From Ectobius pallidus (taxonomy: Eukaryota; Arthropoda; Insecta; Blattodea; Ectobiidae), in contig CAXKWD010000011.1 in NCBI GenBank assembly GCA_964059195.1, positions 13,843,951 through 13,907,950 on the forward strand: 64,000 bases of DNA. Direction: 5' to 3'. Under the pieces are notes generated by a model. The model was not told where the DNA came from. It did no database searches and saw only the letters and a list, made by a program, of their open reading frames with translations. The translations under genes and the position numbers were made by a program. Each line of letters begins with the position of its first letter. The stretch's first letter is position 1. Shown piece after piece: positions 59,216 to 64,000 of the stretch.

Positions 59216-60199
59216 TATTGTTTTAATACTAATAATCCTAGGACTAATTTATAATTGTAAATATTAACTAAGGCTAATTTTATGTTTCAAAATAATTATT
59301 TATATCATTTTAACAATTAATTTAAGGAATGGATCCAATTCAGAACTTTTAACTTGTCATATTCATAGTGTATTGTTATTGAACAGGAAGATAATTGTTA
59401 TGAATTCGTATTGTTTACGCCTATATGCCACCATGGACATATATTTCACTATTTTTGTAAAATATACCAGTGGCAGAATACGCATGTCCTTAAGTGGGCT
59501 CTTTTAGGTTAAATTACTGAAGATTATGCCCTTGTTGTTCTTAGCAAGTTATTCTCCGGAAACGATTTACAGAAGGAAATAAGCAGAGCCTAATGGATAG
59601 CATATAGATGTACTGCGTGCGCCGAGTTGGTCCGAATCAGGACAAGATATTAAGGGGGATGAGGGATAAATTTATTTAACCGCTGCACCAGTTGCGTGAT
59701 GTGGCACTCAAGCTGTTCTCACGAACTCAAGTAGCTCTCAGATGTCTGTTAGCCGGAACTTTCATGTCAGTTTGGCATTACTTCTTTTTCTGGTTATTAT
59801 TTTTCCAACCGTCATCCAAGTGTCTTATTAAAAATGTTAAGTATTAAAAGTTGAAACTAGAGTATGCGTTTTTTAAATTAAATACCCTTTACTCGCAATG
59901 AAGTAATACATTTCTTTGAATATTATTAAACACTCGAACTCTTTATGTCTAGTATAACTTATACAAAAAGTAGATTCATTTAGACATATTATTATCATAA
60001 CTGTGTTCGTATGCATTACATGCCTAATTCTCTGTTTCCTATTAATGGTATTCATAGGTTAATATTCTGTATTCTGTGGTGATTTCTTTCATAAATTAAT
60101 TTTATCTGTGCTCCTTTTATGTGTAGGCCTATGCACATTTATTTCTGTATTATTTTTCTGAACTTTGTGCATTCTGTTACTCTTGTATTCTTATGTATA
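59216..60199. other. AT-rich stretch without gene
   Basis: No TE termini recognised; one TAGGCCTA (60124-60131). Confidence 0.5.
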
Positions 60200-60241
60200 A
60201 CATCCATATAATACAACCGACAGGATAATTGTGTTATAAAT
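60200..60241 (-). repeat. 42-bp fragment of LINE family 1
   Basis: ACATCCATATAATACAACCG, then ACAGGATAATTGTGTTATAA, matches 57861-57902 at 41 of 42 positions. It corresponds to the ILPVVLYGC coding block. Nothing of the LINE extends on either side. Confidence 0.85.
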
Positions 60242-61409
60242 ATATATATTCAATTTAGTATTGTGCTAGTACGTAATTCTTACTTTTAACTTATTGTATT
60301 TTTAAATGTCTGCGCCACCCTAAATAATTTCTATGTATACATCGTGGAACGTAAAGTTCATGTTTATGTCAAAAAACGTGGGGAAAAGTAAGGATTGTGA
60401 CTTTCACAATCCATATTCTTCATCCAACATTTTGACTTCTTGACATGAAAAGGCCCAAAATGAATCGTCATTCGAAGGATGAATGTTAGCTCAGTATCCA
60501 AATGAAATAAAAAAGGAATCTGAGCCAGGAAGTTCATTTGAATTTTTATCATAGGAAACCATGATAAGGAGTGTTACCTGTTCTAGTGCTCCCCAAAGAA
60601 GAATTAAGGGTGGGGAGGAGGGTGATGTAGAGGGGATGAAGTATTGTGTCACCTTTTCCCCTATGACCAATTTCCGATCAGATATCGAGGAGGGAGGTCA
60701 GCAAGAAAAGTGAAAATAAGATAGGAAAATTGTTTTGGGTAACACTCCTAACGTAAATTGTTTTGTCACGTCTTTCGTAAACTGTTTTGATTCTTCTCCA
60801 CCATGTCAAGACAAAGGTATTGCTACCATACAACAGCTAGTCCATTTCTATTTTTAAAAAAAACCTGAAAACATGTTGAAATAGGACATGGACCATAGTA
60901 ACACTCATCACAAATTCAGTACGTTCATCTTCAAAAACTCATATACAGTCAAAAAACGAGAAAACTCATAATTCCTATGCGGTTTCGTAATCTACAAGAG
61001 TGGTATGATGCCATGGAAAACCAGTCGTTCAGAAAAACCTAAGTTGAATGTTCAATCTGAGGATCCTGTCGAGGAGACAAAACGGCAATTGTTTGAGAAT
61101 GACCCCAATATTACAAGGTATTCTAAAAATTCAAAACTTGAACATTTAATTATGGTCGAACAAAAGCAGTCTCACATGCAACTTGTCTTTGATAACAATG
61201 AGATGCCCATACGAAAATTATACATCATACTATGTTATGTAAGATACTCGCGTCTTAAAGAATGCATTATTGGCTCGTTCATAATGTATTATTAGACTAG
61301 AGATATTAGACTTTTTCATGACGTCGAAAACAAACAAAAAACAAGTGTATCTTTAAATGTATACAGTATACTGAGTAAGAACCTAAATACTGACCTATGG
61401 TGGTCAGCT
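60242..61409. other. Intergenic stretch, unrecognised ORF 61005-61295
   Basis: The plus ORF (96 codons) begins MMPWKTSRSEKPKLNVQSED and is charged in its first 60 residues. Its second half overlaps a repeat shared with 50017-50164, so it may be TE-derived. No recognised domain. Confidence 0.4.
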
Positions 61410-61417
61410 TGTGTGAT

Positions 61418-62237
61418 TAGGGCCCGGATTTGAAGGTTTTAACCTATTTTATCCCCAGCTTCCTAATTAGAATATGTTAACGTACTTTTCTGTTTCATGC
61501 CCCTTGCTTCCGAATACATGAATTTTATAGAACATAAAGTGGGCTAAATCGGACTGAAAAGCCTAAAAGATGCTAAAGAGGACTTTTTCTGAAAAACTAG
61601 GGGCTAAAGAGGACTTTTACTGAAAAACTAGAAATACGATTTTAAAATAGATTTTCCAAATTATGCAATATTATGTGAATTTTTGCATTTTAAGGAAATA
61701 CATAATAAAATAAATTTATGCAACGCACTGAAATTAACTATGTATATGTCGCTTGTCTTTGTAACCCAAAAATGTGTCAACTCGCCATCGCAGGAAATAA
61801 AATTTGATCCATCTGCAAATATATCCATTGTCGTTTCAACTTTCAAATAACAAGTTTCCGACCGACGAGAGAGATGGGTATACTTATTTTGTATTTATTT
61901 ATTATTATTTTGTTTTGTAGATCGAAAGTGAATTGAGTGGTGTATTGAATAATTGTATCATTAACGGGTAAATATCTCGATTGTTTATGCTATTTTCGAG
62001 TGCCGATGTGGGGAATAGTTACTTGTTTATTTTGTAAAAAATAGAATAACTGTGTCAAAATTATAATATAATTTTAATATTAGTGTTAGTGTTCATGTGT
62101 TAATGGTGTTAATGTTAGTGTTCATTATATGTTTTATTAAGAAAGCTAAAATCGTTTGTTTAAAGCCTGAAAAGGGCTATTCCACGAAAATAAAAGGCTA
62201 AAATACCTTTTATAAAAGCCTAAACATCCGAGCCCTA
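61418..62237 (+). mobile_element. TIR element with TAGGGCCCGG ends (hAT-like, non-autonomous)
   Basis: The left TAGGGCCCGGATTTGAAGG and right CATCCGAGCCCTA form inverted termini. The pentamer GTGAT lies directly outside both ends (61413-61417 and 62238-62242), but no 8-bp duplication is evident, so the superfamily assignment is provisional. The interior repeats GGCTAAAGAGGACTTTT with CTGAAAAACTAG (61570-61635) and carries AAAGCCTAAA words in both orientations near the ends. No transposase frame. Confidence 0.65.
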
Positions 62238-62245
62238 GTGATAAC

Positions 62246-63088
62246 AAATTTTTTAGAGACTTTTTTTTCCATTCTCGTGTTTTAAGCTGTAGTTTTGCTT
62301 TGAGGAGATCACGAGCACGAATGTGGGACACTATAACCTGACTTTGAGTGTAACACACATAGTCAGAAGGTCCTGAATATTTGAGACTGGCTGAAATGTC
62401 CCGTTTGTATCTATCCAGTGTGATAGGAAAGTTTGACAGGACTGTACACAGGACCGGTGATGTAGGTGTGCTGGAAGCCATTAGTTGTTGGGCTATTTGC
62501 TGTAATCCTGAACTTTATCACATTTCGGTTGAATAGAATTGCATTATTGATCAGTGTGATGCGACCGTCACTTGTCGAGCTGCTCAAATGTTTTTCTACC
62601 CACTCTCACCTACTCCAGTGGCTTAATACTGCCAGCCAAAATGCTAACATTCTATTTTCGACAACTCTTTATTGCGGAATACATATACCTACCATCAATC
62701 CTTTGTTGATATAATCAAACCAGATCAAAACTCCGTTGTATATAAATACTTCCAACAAAAGTTTAATATAAGTACAAAACGAGCGATGGATTATTGCTAT
62801 TATGAAAGTGGCAATCAGCGGCGAAGAGGTGGATTAGTGAACAAAATAAACAGGGTATCCTTTCACGCAGCTTTATATTGAAAATAAATAGACCGTCGTA
62901 AATAAGGAAACCTCAGGATATTCTGATAAAGGCAGTGTATGTACTAGCAAGCTTAAATTGAAAGAAGTGAGTAGAAAAAATAAAGTTAATGAATATCAAA
63001 AGTTAGCAATATGACTCTTTGTTAAAGTTTAATACTTTTGGATAATCGCGTTTATAAAGGCAAAAATGAAGTATATTTTACTGTCTTG
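62246..63088. other. Intergenic stretch, weak ORF 62146-62481
   Basis: The minus frame 62481-62240 outside the neighbouring TIR element reads about 80 codons of charged, protein-like sequence (MASSTPTSPVLCTVLSNFPI at the start, then KAKLQLKTREWKKKSLKN). Its last third runs into the TIR element. I recognise no family. The 82-codon plus ORF at 62466 is also unrecognised. Confidence 0.3.
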
Positions 63089-63096
63089 ATTTAGAG

Positions 63097-63611
63097 CAGG
63101 TATGGGCAACCTTTGGAAAGATGCGGGCTAAACTTTACGATATTTATAAAGTCGCGGGCCGTAGGTAATAGGTGGTTGTGAAAAAATAATGATACTGTTT
63201 TTATATTTATAAAGTATAATGCTCAAGTTACATGAATGTGAACAATATCGAACTGGTTAGGTATTTACTTACAATCAGCAGAAATTAATGAGAAGCTTGA
63301 GCTTGAACTTGACAAACAAGATAATAAATGTTGGCATCAATCCCACTAATACACAAGCGCAGAATGTTTTCAAAATTTTCATCTGTAAGTCTGGTTCAAT
63401 ACTTTGATTTAGGCCCATTGCAACATTTTTCTAGCGCTGACCTGAAGGAACACCCTCGTAGTTCAGGCTTTTGTTTCCCCCTCTCACTCTCTAGTTAGCA
63501 AGAACCGAAAATATTTACTTTTTCGAGCGTGATTTTAAAATGTTCCGCGGGCCGGATCAAAAGTAGAGGCGGGCCACATCCGGCCCGCGGGCCGGACGTT
63601 GCCCATATATG
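63097..63611 (+). mobile_element. hAT-type non-autonomous element with perfect 8-bp TSD
   Basis: The left CAGGTATGGGCAACCTTTGG and right GACGTTGCCCATATATG are inverted ends. Identical ATTTAGAG 8-mers flank the 515-bp element (63089-63096 and 63612-63619). Subterminal GCGGGCC words occur near both ends (GTCGCGGGCCG on the left, CGGCCCGCGGGCCGG on the right). No coding capacity. The right end reads ATG rather than the usual CTG. Confidence 0.92.
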
Positions 63612-63619
63612 ATTTAGAG

Positions 63620-64000
63620 TATTGCATGCTGACAGTAAAGAAATAAAGAAATAAGCTAACTAAGAATTTTAGGTGGATATTGTGTAAGGAACGTATTATA
63701 CATAATTGATACAAAGCCGGTTTTGCCGGTAATGCAAATCCAGAATTCCAGGAAATCAGAATAGCAATTCCTGTTATACAGCTTTAAAAGAATTCACTTT
63801 TCCATACTAATCCCCTCGCATTCTCCCGCCGTTAAGGCCTTACGAATATACTATCACTTTTCATGGTTTCTATGCCAGTGATTTATTTAACCATCGAAAT
63901 AATGTTAAATTATTAAAAATATTAGCTCTTGATACCATTGTTATACAGTTTTGATTGTCATAGCACTTGAACATCAATCTTTAAATAATATATCCACCGT
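63620..64000. other. AT-rich end of window, nothing recognised
   Basis: No ORF, TE terminus or repeat identified. Confidence 0.5.

Noticed and set aside
62146..62481. 111-codon minus ORF as a gene
   Set aside because: Its C-terminal third lies inside a TIR element and nothing in it is recognisable; kept only as a weak note.
1..64000. CRISPR arrays, operons, ribosome binding sites, bacterial features
   Set aside because: The sequence is clearly eukaryotic; no short regularly spaced repeats or operon-like gene runs exist.

Overview
This window is intergenic or intronic DNA from a large, AT-rich, transposon-laden animal genome, most likely an insect. The evidence is insect-style non-LTR retrotransposon ends, three mariner families, many hAT-type MITEs and several tRNA-derived SINE families. 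The style resembles cockroach-type genomes, but that is inference. I found no convincing host protein-coding exon, no intact tRNA or rRNA gene, no CRISPR array and no prokaryotic gene structure. Nearly every recognisable coding stretch is a decayed transposase or reverse transcriptase.

Layout. 1-290: 3' end of a non-LTR element. 2248-7427: a 2374-bp tandem duplication bounded by three copies of a hAT-type MITE (family A), each repeat carrying one family-B MITE. 7428-15500: mostly unique AT-rich DNA with tRNA-derived SINEs, Tigger-like and Helitron-like fragments, a diverged ~174-bp tandem duplication and a hAT relic. 15525-16151: an unexplained 208-codon ORF. 16270-19640: two family-B MITEs in inverted orientation flanking a 2445-bp segment that holds a ~640-bp tandem dimer. 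19698-25370: a SINE, a family-C MITE with perfect 8-bp target-site duplications, simple repeats. 25427-25930: a second copy of the first LINE family. 28491-29224, 39032-39746 and 49028-49968: three different mariner-like relics. 30.6-46.7 kb: SINEs of two families and a different LINE end at 44.5 kb. 51660-52139, 52492-52768 and 63089-63619: three more hAT-type elements with 8-bp target-site duplications. 57385-59215: a long, badly decayed LINE of the first family. 61418-62237: another TIR element.

The strongest observations are structural. First, the target-site duplications show that the family-A tandem duplication arose by unequal recombination between two independent MITE insertions: the outer copies have matched TSDs, and the middle copy has the left flank of one and the right flank of the other. 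Second, the flanks of the two inverted family-B MITEs match only if the DNA between them is flipped, so that segment has been inverted. Third, all three mariner relics have ~185-205-bp inverted arms that include the transposase C-terminal coding region, so the left end is an inverted copy of the right end. Separately, the palindromic word TAGGCCTA is strongly over-represented across the window outside any single repeat family.
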